From Paracidovorax oryzae ATCC 19882 (GTDB taxonomy: Bacteria > Pseudomonadota > Gammaproteobacteria > Burkholderiales > Burkholderiaceae_C): a DNA stretch of 64,000 nucleotides. The notes beneath the pieces were generated by a model that searched no databases, had not been told where the DNA came from, and worked only from the letters and a program-made list of their open reading frames with translations. The position numbers and the translations under genes were made by a program. How positions within the stretch are numbered: the first letter of the stretch is position 1; every line of letters starts with the position of its first letter. This document shows positions 48,617 through 59,910 of the stretch, piece after piece. The stretch covers positions 1-64,000 of the forward strand of contig NZ_JMKU01000023.1 in assembly GCF_000687165.1 (NCBI RefSeq), written 5' to 3'.

Positions 48617-49735
48617 TCAGACCCGGCCGAAGGCGTAGCCGGCCACGGCTTCGGTGCCCTCGATGGCGTCGATGAGCCGCAACAGCGGCACGAGTTCACG
48701 GTAGCGGCCGGCCGTGGAGCGGATGTAGCCGATGAAGCGGGGCGTGTCGGCCAGGTAACGGGGCTTGCCGTCGCGCAGCGTGAGCCGCGCGAAGATGCCG
48801 GCCACCTTCAGGTGGCGCTGCAGCCCCATCCATTCGACCGCGCGGTAGAACTCGCCGAAGTCGTCGCCCCAGCCGGAAGCGCTGGCGCTGCCGAGAATGC
48901 CCGCACGCCGGGCCTTTTCCCAGTAACGTACGGTAATGTCGATGACGAAATCCTCGTCCCAGCTGATGAAGGCATCGCGCAGCAGGCTGGCGATGTCGTA
49001 GGTGGCGGGACCCCACACGGCATCCTGGAAGTCGAGCACGCCCAGGGGGGCGCCGGCCTCGGCGGGCACCATCAGGTTGCGCATCATGAAGTCGCGGTGC
49101 ACATAGACCGGCGGCGCGGCGAGGTTGGCCGCGACGATGGCGTCGAACGCGCGCGCCAGCGTCGCCTGCTGTCCGTCGTCCAGCGCCACGCCCCGGTGGC
49201 GCGCCAGGTACCAGTCGGGAAACAGCGCCAGCTCGCGCCGCAGCAGCGCGGCGTCATAGGGCGGCAGCGTGTCCGGCTTCGACGCCTGCTGCCACTGCAG
49301 CAGCACGTCGGTGGCCTGCAGGTACCAGGCATGGGCATCGGCCGGGCGCGCCGGGTCGAGGCGCTCGATCACCGTTTCCCGGCCCAGGTCGGACAGCAGC
49401 ATGAAACCATGGGCTTCGTCCCAGGCCAGGACCTGCGGCACGTTCAGGCCCGCCTCGGCCATCAGCCGCTGCACGTGCGCGAAGGGGCGGCAGTCTTCCT
49501 TGTCCGGCGGGGCGTCCATGACGATGCGGCTCGCGCCGTCCACGCCATCGATGCGCAGGTAGCGGCGGAAGCTCGCGTCGGCGGAGGCGGGGCGCAGGCT
49601 GGACGGCACCAGGCCGTGCGCGGCCACCAGCGGAGCCAGCCATGCATCGAAGGCGGCGCGGCGGGAAGGATCGGGCCACGCGACGGCGTGGGCTCCGGCA
49701 TCGGCGGCCGGGGAGGAGGGACGGGGGTGGCTCAT
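48617..49735 (-). CDS. Aminoglycoside phosphotransferase-fold sugar kinase (AmgK-like)
   Basis: A 372-residue APH-fold kinase. The catalytic loop is VHRDFMMRNLM (about residue 215) and the metal-binding segment GVLDFQDAVWGPATYDIASL follows. Together with its position divergent to lptD-surA-rsmA, this fits AmgK, which phosphorylates N-acetylmuramate and N-acetylglucosamine in cell-wall recycling. Its usual partner gene murU is not next to it; rsmE follows at 61 bp instead. The symbol is withheld for that reason. Confidence 0.8.
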   Translation of the reverse strand: MSHPRPSSPAADAGAHAVAWPDPSRRAAFDAWLAPLVAAHGLVPSSLRPASADASFRRYLRIDGVDGASRIVMDAPPDKEDCRPFAHVQRLMAEAGLNVPQVLAWDEAHGFMLLSDLGRETVIERLDPARPADAHAWYLQATDVLLQWQQASKPDTLPPYDAALLRRELALFPDWYLARHRGVALDDGQQATLARAFDAIVAANLAAPPVYVHRDFMMRNLMVPAEAGAPLGVLDFQDAVWGPATYDIASLLRDAFISWDEDFVIDITVRYWEKARRAGILGSASASGWGDDFGEFYRAVEWMGLQRHLKVAGIFARLTLRDGKPRYLADTPRFIGYIRSTAGRYRELVPLLRLIDAIEGTEAVAGYAFGRV

Positions 49736-49825
49736 GGATAATCCGATTTTACAAACCCGGTCTCTCCCGTCCGGGTGGCCTGCGGTGCCCGCCCCGAGCG
49801 GGCGCGCCGCCGACCGGTTGAATCC

Positions 49826-52288
49826 ATGGACCTTTCTTCCTTGCCCGATCCCCTCCGACCGACGCATTCCCGCCCGCCTGCCCGCCGCCGGAACCGTGCC
49901 GCCCCCTCGCGGTTCGAGCAGCGGGCGCTGGCTCGCCTGGCCGCCTGGATGGTCTGCGGGCTGCCGCTGGCAGCGCTCGCGCAGACCGAACCCGGCCCTG
50001 GTGCCGCGGCCGAGCCCGCTCCCGCCCTGCGTTCCAGCCCGCTGCTGCAGGAGAAGATTCCCGAGGACGTGCGGCCGAAGCTGCCGATCTTCGTGCGGGG
50101 CGACCATGTCTCCGGCCAGCCCGACATCAACGCGACCGTCGAGGGCAATGCCGAGCTGCGGCGCGGCGACACCATCATCCACGCCGACCGGCTCGACTAC
50201 GCGGTGCCCGACGACCTCGCCAAGGCGCGCGGCAACGTGCGCATCAACCGCGCCGGCAACGTGTACGAGGGTTCGCTGCTCGAATTGCAGGTGGACGCGT
50301 TTTCCGGGTTCTTCGACGACGCCAGCTACCGCTTCCTCGCGAATGGCGCCTATGGCGACGCACGCCGCGTGGACTTCATCGACCGCGACCGCGCCGTGGT
50401 CCACGAAGCCACCTACACCACCTGCCAGAAGAACGACGAGTCCACCTGGAAGCCGGCCTGGATCGTGCGCGCCCGCAGCATCAAGATCGACAACGCAGAG
50501 CAGGTGGGCACGGCCGAAGGGGGCGTGCTGGAGTTCCAGGGCGTGCCCGTCCTGCCGATACCCGGCAGCTTCACGTTCCCCCTGTCGGACAAGCGCAAGA
50601 CCGGCCTGCTGCCACCCACCGTGGGCATCGACAGCGTGAGCGGCGTCGTGTATTCGCAGCCCTACTACTGGAACATCGCGCCCAACCGGGATGCCACCAT
50701 CACGCCCACGGTCATGTCCAAGCGGGGCGTCAGTACCAGCGGCGAATTCCGCTACCTGGAACCGACCTACAGCGGCGAGATCCGGGGCGACTACATGCCG
50801 TCGGACCGGCTGCGCAACCGCGACCGCTGGGCGCTGGGCCTGAAGCACCGCAGCACCTTCGATACCGGCATCGGCGGCATCGGCCTGAACGTGGATGCGA
50901 CGCGCGTGAGCGACGACAACTACTGGCGCGACTTCAGCACCCGCACCAACGGCGGCATCAGCCAGCTCACGCAGCGCCTGCTGCCGGCGGATGCCACCCT
51001 GTCCTGGGGCGCCAACGACATGTCGCTGAGCCTGCGCACCCTCAAGTGGCAGGTGCTGCAGGACGTGAACGCGCCCATCGTGCCGCCTTACGACCGCATG
51101 CCCCAGATCCATTGGGGCTACACGCCGTCGTCGCTGCCCGGCGGCTTCGACGCCAGCGTCGAGGCCGACTACACCGACTTCCGCGCGGACCGTGCGCTCA
51201 CCGGCCAGCCCAATGCCCGCCGCAGCTATGCCATGGCGCAGTTCAGCCGGCCGTTCCTGGCGCCGGGCGGGTTCTTCACGCCGCGCGTGCAGTTCCACGC
51301 CACGCAGTACGACTTCGACAGCGCCCTGACGGCGACCGGACAGCGCACGGCGTCGCGCGCGCTGCCCACCTTCAGCCTGGACAGCGGCCTCGTGTTCGAG
51401 CGCGACGCGCGCTACTTCGGCCGCAACTTCGTGCAGACGCTGGAGCCGCGGGCCTTCTATACCTACACGCCGTACCGCGACCAGAGCATGATCCCGGTGT
51501 ACGACACGGCGGCGAACGATTTCAACTTCGCCACCATCTACACCGAGAACGGCTACAGCGGCAACGACCGCATCGCCGACAACAACCTGCTCACGCTGGG
51601 CGTCACCACCCGCCTGCTGGACCCCGACGACGGCGGCGAGGCGGCCCGCTTCGGCATCGCCCAGCGCCTGCGCTTCAGCGACCAGAACGTGGTCATGCCG
51701 GGCGAGACACCCGTGAGCGAGCGCCTCTCGGACGTGCTGCTGGGCGCCGGCATCAACTGGACGCGCCAGTGGGGCTTCGACTCCACCGTGCAGTACAACC
51801 CCAAGACCGGCCGATCCATCCGCTCCACCGTCGGCGCGCGCTACAACCCGAGCGACTACCGCGTCATCAACGCGGCCTACCGCTTCCAGCGGGGCACCAG
51901 CGAGCAGATCGACGTGGGCTGGCAGTGGCCCATCAACGACCTCTGGGGCGACAAGGGCCAGAACCTCGGCACGGGCCGCGGGCAGGGCGGTGGTCGCTGG
52001 TACTCCGTCGGCCGCCTGAACTACAGCCTGCAGGACCGCAAGCTCGTGGACACGGTCATCGGCTTCGAGTACGACAGCTGCTGCTGGATCGGACGCGTGG
52101 TGCTCGAGCGGCTGCAGAGCAGCGTGACCACGGCCACCACCCGGCTGCTCTTCCAGATCGAGTTCGTGGGCTTCTCCCGGCTCTCGCTGGGCTCCGACCC
52201 GATCCAGACGCTCAAGCAGAACATCCCGCGCTACCAGTACCTGCGCGAGCCGGTGCCTGCGCCGAGCCGGTTCACGAACTACGACTGA
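49826..52288 (+). CDS. lptD: LPS-assembly protein LptD
   Basis: An 820-residue outer-membrane LPS translocon. It has an OstA-like N-terminal jellyroll ([40 protein letters not shown]) and then the large beta-barrel (ELRRG... through [10 protein letters not shown]). Start ATG 49826 gives an N terminus with a basic stretch and the hydrophobic segment [13 protein letters not shown] as signal peptide. An open frame to 49775 is less likely. It heads the lptD-surA-rsmA unit. Confidence 0.95.
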   Translation: MDLSSLPDPLRPTHSRPPARRRNRAAPSRFEQRALARLAAWMVCGLPLAALAQTEPGPGAAAEPAPALRSSPLLQEKIPEDVRPKLPIFVRGDHVSGQPDINATVEGNAELRRGDTIIHADRLDYAVPDDLAKARGNVRINRAGNVYEGSLLELQVDAFSGFFDDASYRFLANGAYGDARRVDFIDRDRAVVHEATYTTCQKNDESTWKPAWIVRARSIKIDNAEQVGTAEGGVLEFQGVPVLPIPGSFTFPLSDKRKTGLLPPTVGIDSVSGVVYSQPYYWNIAPNRDATITPTVMSKRGVSTSGEFRYLEPTYSGEIRGDYMPSDRLRNRDRWALGLKHRSTFDTGIGGIGLNVDATRVSDDNYWRDFSTRTNGGISQLTQRLLPADATLSWGANDMSLSLRTLKWQVLQDVNAPIVPPYDRMPQIHWGYTPSSLPGGFDASVEADYTDFRADRALTGQPNARRSYAMAQFSRPFLAPGGFFTPRVQFHATQYDFDSALTATGQRTASRALPTFSLDSGLVFERDARYFGRNFVQTLEPRAFYTYTPYRDQSMIPVYDTAANDFNFATIYTENGYSGNDRIADNNLLTLGVTTRLLDPDDGGEAARFGIAQRLRFSDQNVVMPGETPVSERLSDVLLGAGINWTRQWGFDSTVQYNPKTGRSIRSTVGARYNPSDYRVINAAYRFQRGTSEQIDVGWQWPINDLWGDKGQNLGTGRGQGGGRWYSVGRLNYSLQDRKLVDTVIGFEYDSCCWIGRVVLERLQSSVTTATTRLLFQIEFVGFSRLSLGSDPIQTLKQNIPRYQYLREPVPAPSRFTNYD

Positions 52289-52337
52289 CGGCCGCAGTCC
52301 AAGACCCATCGCCCCGATCCGCATCCGACGCTTTTCC

Positions 52338-53768
52338 ATGAACCATCGAGCATTCATCCTGGGCCTCGCGGGCTTTGCCTCCGCCATCGTTTCCGTCGCG
52401 CCCGCGGGCGCGCAGGGGCTGCGACTGCCCGGCGGCGCGGGGCTGTCGGCGCCGTCGGCTTCGCCATCGCTGCGCGCCGCGCCCCAGATCACCCTGCCGG
52501 ATCCCGGCCCTTCGGCGCGGGGCGCCCAGGCGGCCCGGCAGGCCGACTTCATCGTCGCCGTGGTGAACACCGAGCCGATCACCAACAACGAGGTGCAGGC
52601 CCGCCTGGCGCGCGTGGAGCACCAGCTGGCCGCCCAGGGCGGTGAGCGGCCGCCGCGGCAGGTGCTCGCCCGCGAAGTGCTCGAGCGCCTGATCAACGAG
52701 AAGATCCAGGTGCAGATGGCCATCGAAAGCGGCATCAAGGTGGACGACTACGCCATCTCGCAGGCCGAGCAGTCCGTGGCCCGCCAGAACAGCGTGAGCA
52801 TCCCGGAAATGCACCGCCGCCTCGCGGCCGACGGCATCAGCCCGGAACGCTTCCGCAGCGAACTGCGCAACCAGATGCTGATCCAGCGGCTGCGCGAGCG
52901 CGACGTCGAGTCGCGCGTGCGCGTGACCGACCTGGACGTGGACCAGTACATGCGCGACCAGCAGCAGTCCGCGATATCGGATCCGTCCAAGATCGAACTG
53001 AACCTGGCCAACATCCTCGTCTCCGTGCCGGAGAACGCCACGCCGGAGGTGGTGGAGCAGCGCCGCCAGCGCGCGCAGCAGGCCGCCGATCGCGTGCGGG
53101 CCGGCGAGGATTTCGCCAAGGTGGCGCGTGAACTCTCCGATGCGCCCGATGCGCCGATCGGCGGCGAACTGGGCCTGCGCCCGGCCGACCGCTACCCGGA
53201 CCTCTTCGTGCGGACCGTCCAGCAGGTGCCCGTGGGCGGCATCGCCGGCCCGGTGCGCTCGCCCGCCGGATTCCACGTGCTGCGGGTGCTGGAGCGTTCG
53301 CGCGCAGGCATTCCCTCCTCGGCCGTGCAGACCCATGTGCGCCACATCCTGCTGCGCACCGGGCCGCAGCTGACCGAGGCCGCGGCCGCGGAGCGGCTGG
53401 CCGAGTACCGCCGCCGCATCCTGTCGGGCCAAGCCGATTTCGCGACGCTCGCGCGCGAGCATTCGCAGGACGGCAGCGCCAAGCAGGGCGGCGACCTGGG
53501 CTGGGCCGGCCCGGGCCGCTACGTGCCGGAGTTCGAGGAGGCGGTGGAGGCGCTCAAGCCGGACGAGATCAGCCAGCCCATCGTGTCGCGCTTCGGCGTG
53601 CACCTGATCCAGCTGCTGGAGCGGCGCGAGGCCAAGCTCACGCAGCGCGAGCAGCGCGACATGGTGCGCGATGCCGTGCGCGAGAAAAAGCTAGAGGAAG
53701 CGTTCACCAACTGGGCCCAGGAAGCCCGTGCCCGCGCCTACGTGGAATACCGCGACGCGCCGCAATGA
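52338..53768 (+). CDS. surA: Periplasmic chaperone / peptidyl-prolyl isomerase SurA
   Basis: A 476-residue chaperone for outer-membrane proteins. It has a signal peptide (to about AGA, residue 25), an N-terminal SurA domain ([21 protein letters not shown]) and two parvulin domains ([28 protein letters not shown] with [20 protein letters not shown]). It lies 49 bp after lptD, whose product is a known SurA client. Its stop overlaps the rsmA start (ATGA). Confidence 0.95.
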   Translation: MNHRAFILGLAGFASAIVSVAPAGAQGLRLPGGAGLSAPSASPSLRAAPQITLPDPGPSARGAQAARQADFIVAVVNTEPITNNEVQARLARVEHQLAAQGGERPPRQVLAREVLERLINEKIQVQMAIESGIKVDDYAISQAEQSVARQNSVSIPEMHRRLAADGISPERFRSELRNQMLIQRLRERDVESRVRVTDLDVDQYMRDQQQSAISDPSKIELNLANILVSVPENATPEVVEQRRQRAQQAADRVRAGEDFAKVARELSDAPDAPIGGELGLRPADRYPDLFVRTVQQVPVGGIAGPVRSPAGFHVLRVLERSRAGIPSSAVQTHVRHILLRTGPQLTEAAAAERLAEYRRRILSGQADFATLAREHSQDGSAKQGGDLGWAGPGRYVPEFEEAVEALKPDEISQPIVSRFGVHLIQLLERREAKLTQREQRDMVRDAVREKKLEEAFTNWAQEARARAYVEYRDAPQ

Positions 53769-54526
53769 AGCACATCCCGCGCAAGCGCTTCGGTCAGCAC
53801 TTCCTGGCCGACCAGGCCATCATCGATGCCATCGTCCGCGCCATCGCGCCGGCACCTGGCCAGCCGATGGTGGAGATCGGCCCGGGCCTCGCCGCGCTCA
53901 CGCAGCCGCTGGTCGAGCGGCTCGGGCGCCTGACGGTGGTGGAGCTGGACCGCGACCTCGCCCAGCGCCTGCGCGGCCATGGCCAGCTCGACGTGATCGA
54001 GTCCGACGTGCTCAAGGTGGATTTCACCGCGGTGGCCGCGAACCTGGGCGCGTCCCGCATCCGGATCGTGGGCAACCTGCCCTACAACATCTCCACCCCG
54101 ATCCTTTTCCATCTGCTCGAGCATGTGGACGTCGTCGAGGACCAGCACTTCATGCTGCAGAAGGAGGTCATCGACCGCATGGTGGCGCAACCCGCCACCA
54201 GCGACTACGGCCGCCTCTCTGTGATGCTGCAGTGGCGCTACGCCATGGAAGACGTGCTCTTCGTGCCGCCCGAGAGCTTCGATCCGCCCCCGCGCGTGGA
54301 CAGCGCCGTCGTGCGCATGGTGCCCCATGCCACCCCCGCACCGGTCGCGCCCCGATTGCTCGAGGAACTCGTGCAGGTGGCCTTCAGCCAGCGCCGCAAG
54401 CTGCTGCGCCACACCCTCGGCCGCTGGCTCGAGGCGCGCCAGTTCACCGGCACCTTCGACACCCAGCGCCGCGCCGAGGAAGTCCCCGTGGGCGACTACG
54501 TGGCCCTGGCGCAGGCCTGCGCCTGA
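53765..54526 (+). CDS. rsmA: 16S rRNA dimethyladenosine transferase
   Basis: A 253-residue KsgA/RsmA enzyme that dimethylates A1518 and A1519 of 16S rRNA. It has [19 protein letters not shown], the SAM motif [14 protein letters not shown] and the catalytic NLPYNIST. Length is normal. It is coupled to surA. The pdxA gene that often lies between surA and rsmA is absent. Confidence 0.96.
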   Translation: MKHIPRKRFGQHFLADQAIIDAIVRAIAPAPGQPMVEIGPGLAALTQPLVERLGRLTVVELDRDLAQRLRGHGQLDVIESDVLKVDFTAVAANLGASRIRIVGNLPYNISTPILFHLLEHVDVVEDQHFMLQKEVIDRMVAQPATSDYGRLSVMLQWRYAMEDVLFVPPESFDPPPRVDSAVVRMVPHATPAPVAPRLLEELVQVAFSQRRKLLRHTLGRWLEARQFTGTFDTQRRAEEVPVGDYVALAQACA

Positions 54527-54696
54527 ACAGGGGCCATCAAGGCTGCGGCCTTGGTCCGCCGAAGGGATGTGGGCTGAGATGTGTGTGAGGGTGTCCGGAG
54601 CAACGCAGAGGTAGCCTGCCCCATGTAACCCCGCAGCAAGATGCCGTCACGGCGCTTGAGACGGTCACGGCCCAGGCCAGCAGCAGCCGCGCAAGG

Positions 54697-54785
54697 GCCG
54701 CCCCGCCGCGCTGGCTGCGTCCCCCTTCCCGTAGCGCGAAGCGCGTAGAGAGAAGGGGGAAGGCGCGCAGCGCCTCAGGGGGATG
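54697..54785. repeat. GC-rich palindromic repeat (REP-like) after rsmA
   Basis: CCCCCTTC (54721-54728) and GAAGGGGG (54752-54759) form a hairpin with an inner GCGCG-AA-GCGCG segment, bordered by CGCTGGCTGCGT and GCGCGCAGCGCCTCAGGGGG. It resembles intergenic repeats I associate with Comamonadaceae genomes, but no second copy is visible here. The rest of the 54527-54792 gap shows no gene. Confidence 0.5.
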
Positions 54786-54792
54786 TACCGAA

Positions 54793-55002
54793 TCAGGCGG
54801 CCGCGAGCCAGTAACCCGCATTGAACGGGCTGCTCATGCGCAATGCCAGAGGAGAGACGTCCACGAGCTTGTCGGTAGGCATCTTCTCGGCGCCCGGAGC
54901 GACAGCGATCTGGATGGGCTCCGCGGCGGCTTCTTTAGCCTCGTTCGCCCGTTCTGCCTGGCTGTTGGATGCAGAACGGGCTACAGAAAAGAATAGAAGC
55001 AC
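54793..55002 (-). CDS. Possible small ORF downstream of barstar
   Basis: A 69-residue frame from a GTG at 55002. Codon use looks coding (GC-rich third positions), and the end MPTDKLVDVSPLALRMSSPF then NAGYWLAAA looks protein-like. I recognise no family. It overlaps the barstar 3' end by 22 bp in another frame, so it could also be a frameshifted remnant of a longer C terminus. No clear ribosome binding site. Confidence 0.35.
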   Translation of the reverse strand: MLLFFSVARSASNSQAERANEAKEAAAEPIQIAVAPGAEKMPTDKLVDVSPLALRMSSPFNAGYWLAAA

Positions 55003-55406
55003 CGGAAAGCGATCTTGCGGTCGCCCCAGTAGTCCGCCGCTTCGCGGAAGATGTCCAGCAACTGCTCGCGCGCTTCCTTGTCGAACTTCACTGTCGTGGG
55101 GATCTGCTCCAGCACCACGATGAAGCCGGGCTGCGGGCCCGATTTATGCAAGGGATCCGTCATGCAGTCGTACAGCGCATCGAAATTCTTGCCGAAGTGC
55201 GCCGGGAACATGAACTGGCTGGCGATGAGTTCCAGGACGTCCTGCTTGGTCTGCGCATGCGCGAGGTTCGCATAGAGGAAGTGCTGGCCCAGCGCCTGGG
55301 CGGAGGCCTGCAGATCCTGCACGCGGAAGGCCCGGATCGACTGCACGATGTTGGGGCGCACGCCGCGCAGTGGGTTGTCCTGGTCGGTACGAAGTGGCAT
55401 TTCCAT
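54981..55406 (-). CDS. Barstar-family ribonuclease inhibitor
   Basis: A 141-residue barstar-like protein. The core HFGKNFDALYDCMTDPLH contains the family FGxNxDAL(Y/W)D motif, and TVKFDKEAREQLLDIF and RCFYSFL follow. Barstar proteins block barnase-type RNases by covering the active site. The start is ATG 55406, or ATG 55400, which has GGAG at a better distance. It lies 142 bp downstream of the ribonuclease gene. Confidence 0.88.
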   Translation of the reverse strand: MEMPLRTDQDNPLRGVRPNIVQSIRAFRVQDLQASAQALGQHFLYANLAHAQTKQDVLELIASQFMFPAHFGKNFDALYDCMTDPLHKSGPQPGFIVVLEQIPTTVKFDKEAREQLLDIFREAADYWGDRKIAFRCFYSFL

Positions 55407-55548
55407 CTCCGCTGCTCTTTCTTTATGTAGTCACCAATGAGGAATATCGCCGGAAACCGCCCGGATGGCACGGTTTCTCAGGAAAAGAGTCGGCAGGCCT
55501 GCGATCGTTCTGTGCATCGGCTCCTGCCCGCTGGGCTCGGGGGCCAAG

Positions 55549-55953
55549 TCATTCCACGATCTTCCGAAAGCTCGCGTAGTGGTCGCTGGTGTAGTAGCAG
55601 GCGTCCGGCGTGCGCGGGGGGCCGCCGCATACGATCCGCCGTGCACCACGGTTGCTCGCTCCCGGTGTCCTGACGGTGTATTCCCGGTAGTAGCCCCGCT
55701 TGTACGGGGGCAACAGGCGTTCCCGGTTGCCAAAGACGCTGCCGTCCTTGTCATGGGGGAAGGGGCCGCCTTCGCGGATGAGACTGAAGGTGGCGCGTCC
55801 TTGCGGGGGAAGTTCGGCCAATGCGATGGTGTCGGTTCCGCCCGGGGACGGAGCATTCCGGGCTTCCCCCGAGAGAGGGGCCAGAACGAACGCGGCACCC
55901 AGAGCGTATGCAATACCTGCCGTGTACGCCCGGATGGCGATGGCCTTCAGCAT
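55549..55953 (-). CDS. Secreted guanyl-type ribonuclease (barnase/RNase Sa-like)
   Basis: A 134-residue protein with a signal peptide (hydrophobic to about residue 31). The mature domain has HDKDGSVFGNRERLLPP and YYREYTVRTPG. The likely catalytic residues are Glu91, Arg105 or Arg106, and His125 (DHYASFRKIVE). Guanyl-specific RNases of this fold cut single-stranded RNA; the downstream barstar protects the producer. ATG 55953 is preferred to TTG 55956. AAAGGTG lies upstream. Confidence 0.88.
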   Translation of the reverse strand: MLKAIAIRAYTAGIAYALGAAFVLAPLSGEARNAPSPGGTDTIALAELPPQGRATFSLIREGGPFPHDKDGSVFGNRERLLPPYKRGYYREYTVRTPGASNRGARRIVCGGPPRTPDACYYTSDHYASFRKIVE

Positions 55954-56022
55954 CAACTACACCTTTCAGAAACTACGGGTTTACCCGAAATTTCGAGCCA
56001 GTAGTTTGACGTAAAGACCCCC

Positions 56023-56059
56023 AAAAAGCAAGCGCCTGCCCAAAAAATGGGCAGGCGCT
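56023..56059 (-). terminator. Terminator of maeB
   Basis: On the minus strand the 11-bp stem AGCGCCTGCCC/GGGCAGGCGCT (56059-56031) with a 7-nt loop is followed by TGCTTTTTGG. It lies 50 bp after the maeB stop. Confidence 0.85.
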
Positions 56060-56108
56060 GGAGGGTTTCAAGGCGCTTTAAAGTTAGCGCTCGCTATGGC
56101 CGGGCAGT

Positions 56109-58421
<2,313 letters not shown>

Positions 58422-58507
58422 CAAGGGGTCTCCAGCTCTGTGAAGGGCTGCCGGACCTCGCCCAAGGAGCGGACGCTCCAGGACGGACCGGCGTTTTAGG
58501 GTGTGAG

Positions 58508-58560
58508 ATTGTAGTCAGCCTGCCGTAGAAACCCTGGTAAGGAATTCTGCTTAACCAGGG
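58508..58560 (-). promoter_or_regulatory. maeB promoter region with inverted repeat
   Basis: A -10-like TACAAT is at 58513-58508 on the minus strand. Just upstream, CCCTGGTAAG (58532-58541) and CTTAACCAGGG (58550-58560) form an inverted repeat around GAATTC. It covers the -35 region, where no good -35 hexamer exists, so an activator or repressor site is possible. Confidence 0.4.
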
Positions 58561-58688
58561 CGAAGCACCCATGACCTGGAAGCGCGGCACCGGACCGGCC
58601 GGTATCGCGGGTCGCACCGCTCCTGCCGTGCTGTCGCCCTTTTTTTGTGCTGGCTTTGTTATTTTTGAATCAATTGGTTTCCAACTGA

Positions 58689-58719
58689 CGCGTATTGCGG
58701 TGATTTGCCGCAATACGCG
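58689..58719. repeat. Perfect 12-bp inverted repeat between maeB and the effector pair
   Basis: CGCGTATTGCGG (58689-58700), loop TGATTTG, CCGCAATACGCG (58708-58719). It is followed by a second small hairpin (GCGAA...TTCGC, about 58720-58731). There is no T-run on either strand. It lies about 90 bp before the downstream gene in an otherwise gene-free 384-bp gap (58422-58805) and may be an operator or a structured leader. Confidence 0.55.
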
Positions 58720-58805
58720 GCGAAACTTCGCGCCCGCAGTCATCTACGGGCCGGAAGCTACGGGACTCTGCAAACATCCGAAACATTCCATTTTTTGATG
58801 CACCC

Positions 58806-59375
58806 ATGAACGCAGTTCTTTCATGGTCCGGCTGGCTGGTGGCCGCTGCGCTGTCCACTGCGGCCCAGGCCGGGACCAAGGCGCCCCCGGCCATCGACCC
58901 CGCCCACTGCCAGCCGCCTGGTGCCGATCTGGTGCTGCCTGCAGCGTGGGCGCCCTACCGCGACGCGACGCGCGTGTGTGCCCTGACCGAGCGCCCGGCG
59001 GGCAAGGCACCTGCCCGGGCGCCGGCCAGGGTCCGCCTGGTGGCGGTGTTCACCGATGCCTATTACCGCAACCTGCCGGCCGATGCCCCATGGGAGCGCT
59101 TTCCCCTGCCACTGCTGGTGGACGAGGCGGGCCGTTGCCTGGCCCGGCTGCCACACCTCTTTCCCGCGGACCCGCCCGAGGATCTCGAGGTGCGCCCGGG
59201 CCGCTGGCGCGACGGCCTTCCCCAGGAAATCCAGCTGCAGGTGCGCTCGCCTGCGCAGGGCGGCGACTATCGCCTGCCTACCCTGCGGTGGGACAGCGCA
59301 GCCCGCCTCTACCGTGCCTCCCCTGCGAAGACCGCGGAGGCTTCATCGACACAGGACCACACCCCATGCCCGTAG
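58806..59375 (+). CDS. Periplasmic protein, candidate immunity partner of the amidase effector
   Basis: A 189-residue protein with a clear signal peptide (cleavage after AQA, residue 22). The mature part has several short conserved-looking segments (RVRLVAVFTDAYYRNLP; FPLPLLVDEAGRCLARLP) but no domain I recognise. It overlaps the following amidase-like gene by 10 bp. A periplasmic partner directly linked to a cell-wall amidase is the layout of type VI effector-immunity pairs, hence the suggestion. Confidence 0.55.
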   Translation: MNAVLSWSGWLVAAALSTAAQAGTKAPPAIDPAHCQPPGADLVLPAAWAPYRDATRVCALTERPAGKAPARAPARVRLVAVFTDAYYRNLPADAPWERFPLPLLVDEAGRCLARLPHLFPADPPEDLEVRPGRWRDGLPQEIQLQVRSPAQGGDYRLPTLRWDSAARLYRASPAKTAEASSTQDHTPCP

Positions 59376-59854
59376 ACGCCGCAGCGGTCGCCAAGCTCAA
59401 GCAGGCTTGCGACCAGGCCGCCGACCTTCATCCCAATTCCTGCAGCCATGCGGTCTGGTACGTGATCCACCAGTACCTGCCCAACCAGCCATTGATGACG
59501 GCCAACGCGCTGATGGACCATTTGCAGGCCCATGGCCACTGGCGCTCCGTTCCTGCGTCGCAGGTGGGCGAGCTGGCGCGCGGCGGTGCACTCATCGTCG
59601 GCGGCAAGAAGGAACCCGGACATGGGCACGTCATCGTGGTCTATCCCGGTCCCGACAAGGCAGCCGGAGGGTATTCGTACACCCGGGGCGGCAAGACGGA
59701 AACATTGCGGACCCGCGGCAGCTATCCGCCGGCCATGTCCACGTCCCTGGGCGGCTGGGCCGGAGCCCGCAGCAAGGGCGACAAGACCATATGGGACCCC
59801 TGGGCCAGCGATGCCAAGTTCGCGCAGGTGACCTTCTGGCAGCTCGTGCAGTAG
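59366..59854 (+). CDS. NlpC/P60-like amidase, candidate Tae1-type T6SS effector
   Basis: A 162-residue protein without signal peptide. Cys26 in NSCSHAVWYV and His88 in GHGHVIVVYPGP have the spacing and context of NlpC/P60 peptidases. The layout Cys motif, then ANALMDHL, then GGALIVGG and GHVIVVYPGP resembles the T6SS peptidoglycan amidase Tae1. It would cut peptide stems in a rival's periplasm. No T6SS structural gene, VgrG or PAAR protein is nearby, so it would be an orphan effector. The similarity is from memory of the family, not from an alignment. Confidence 0.6.
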   Translation: MPVDAAAVAKLKQACDQAADLHPNSCSHAVWYVIHQYLPNQPLMTANALMDHLQAHGHWRSVPASQVGELARGGALIVGGKKEPGHGHVIVVYPGPDKAAGGYSYTRGGKTETLRTRGSYPPAMSTSLGGWAGARSKGDKTIWDPWASDAKFAQVTFWQLVQ

Positions 59855-59910
59855 CCTGCGGGCCACGCCGTGGACCCCTGCGGACCAGAGGAAGGCTCTG
59901 TATGCCGATC

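Noticed and set aside
49736-52738. About 1000-codon upstream extension of the AmgK-like frame
   Set aside because: It is antisense to lptD and low-complexity; the kinase starts at 49735.
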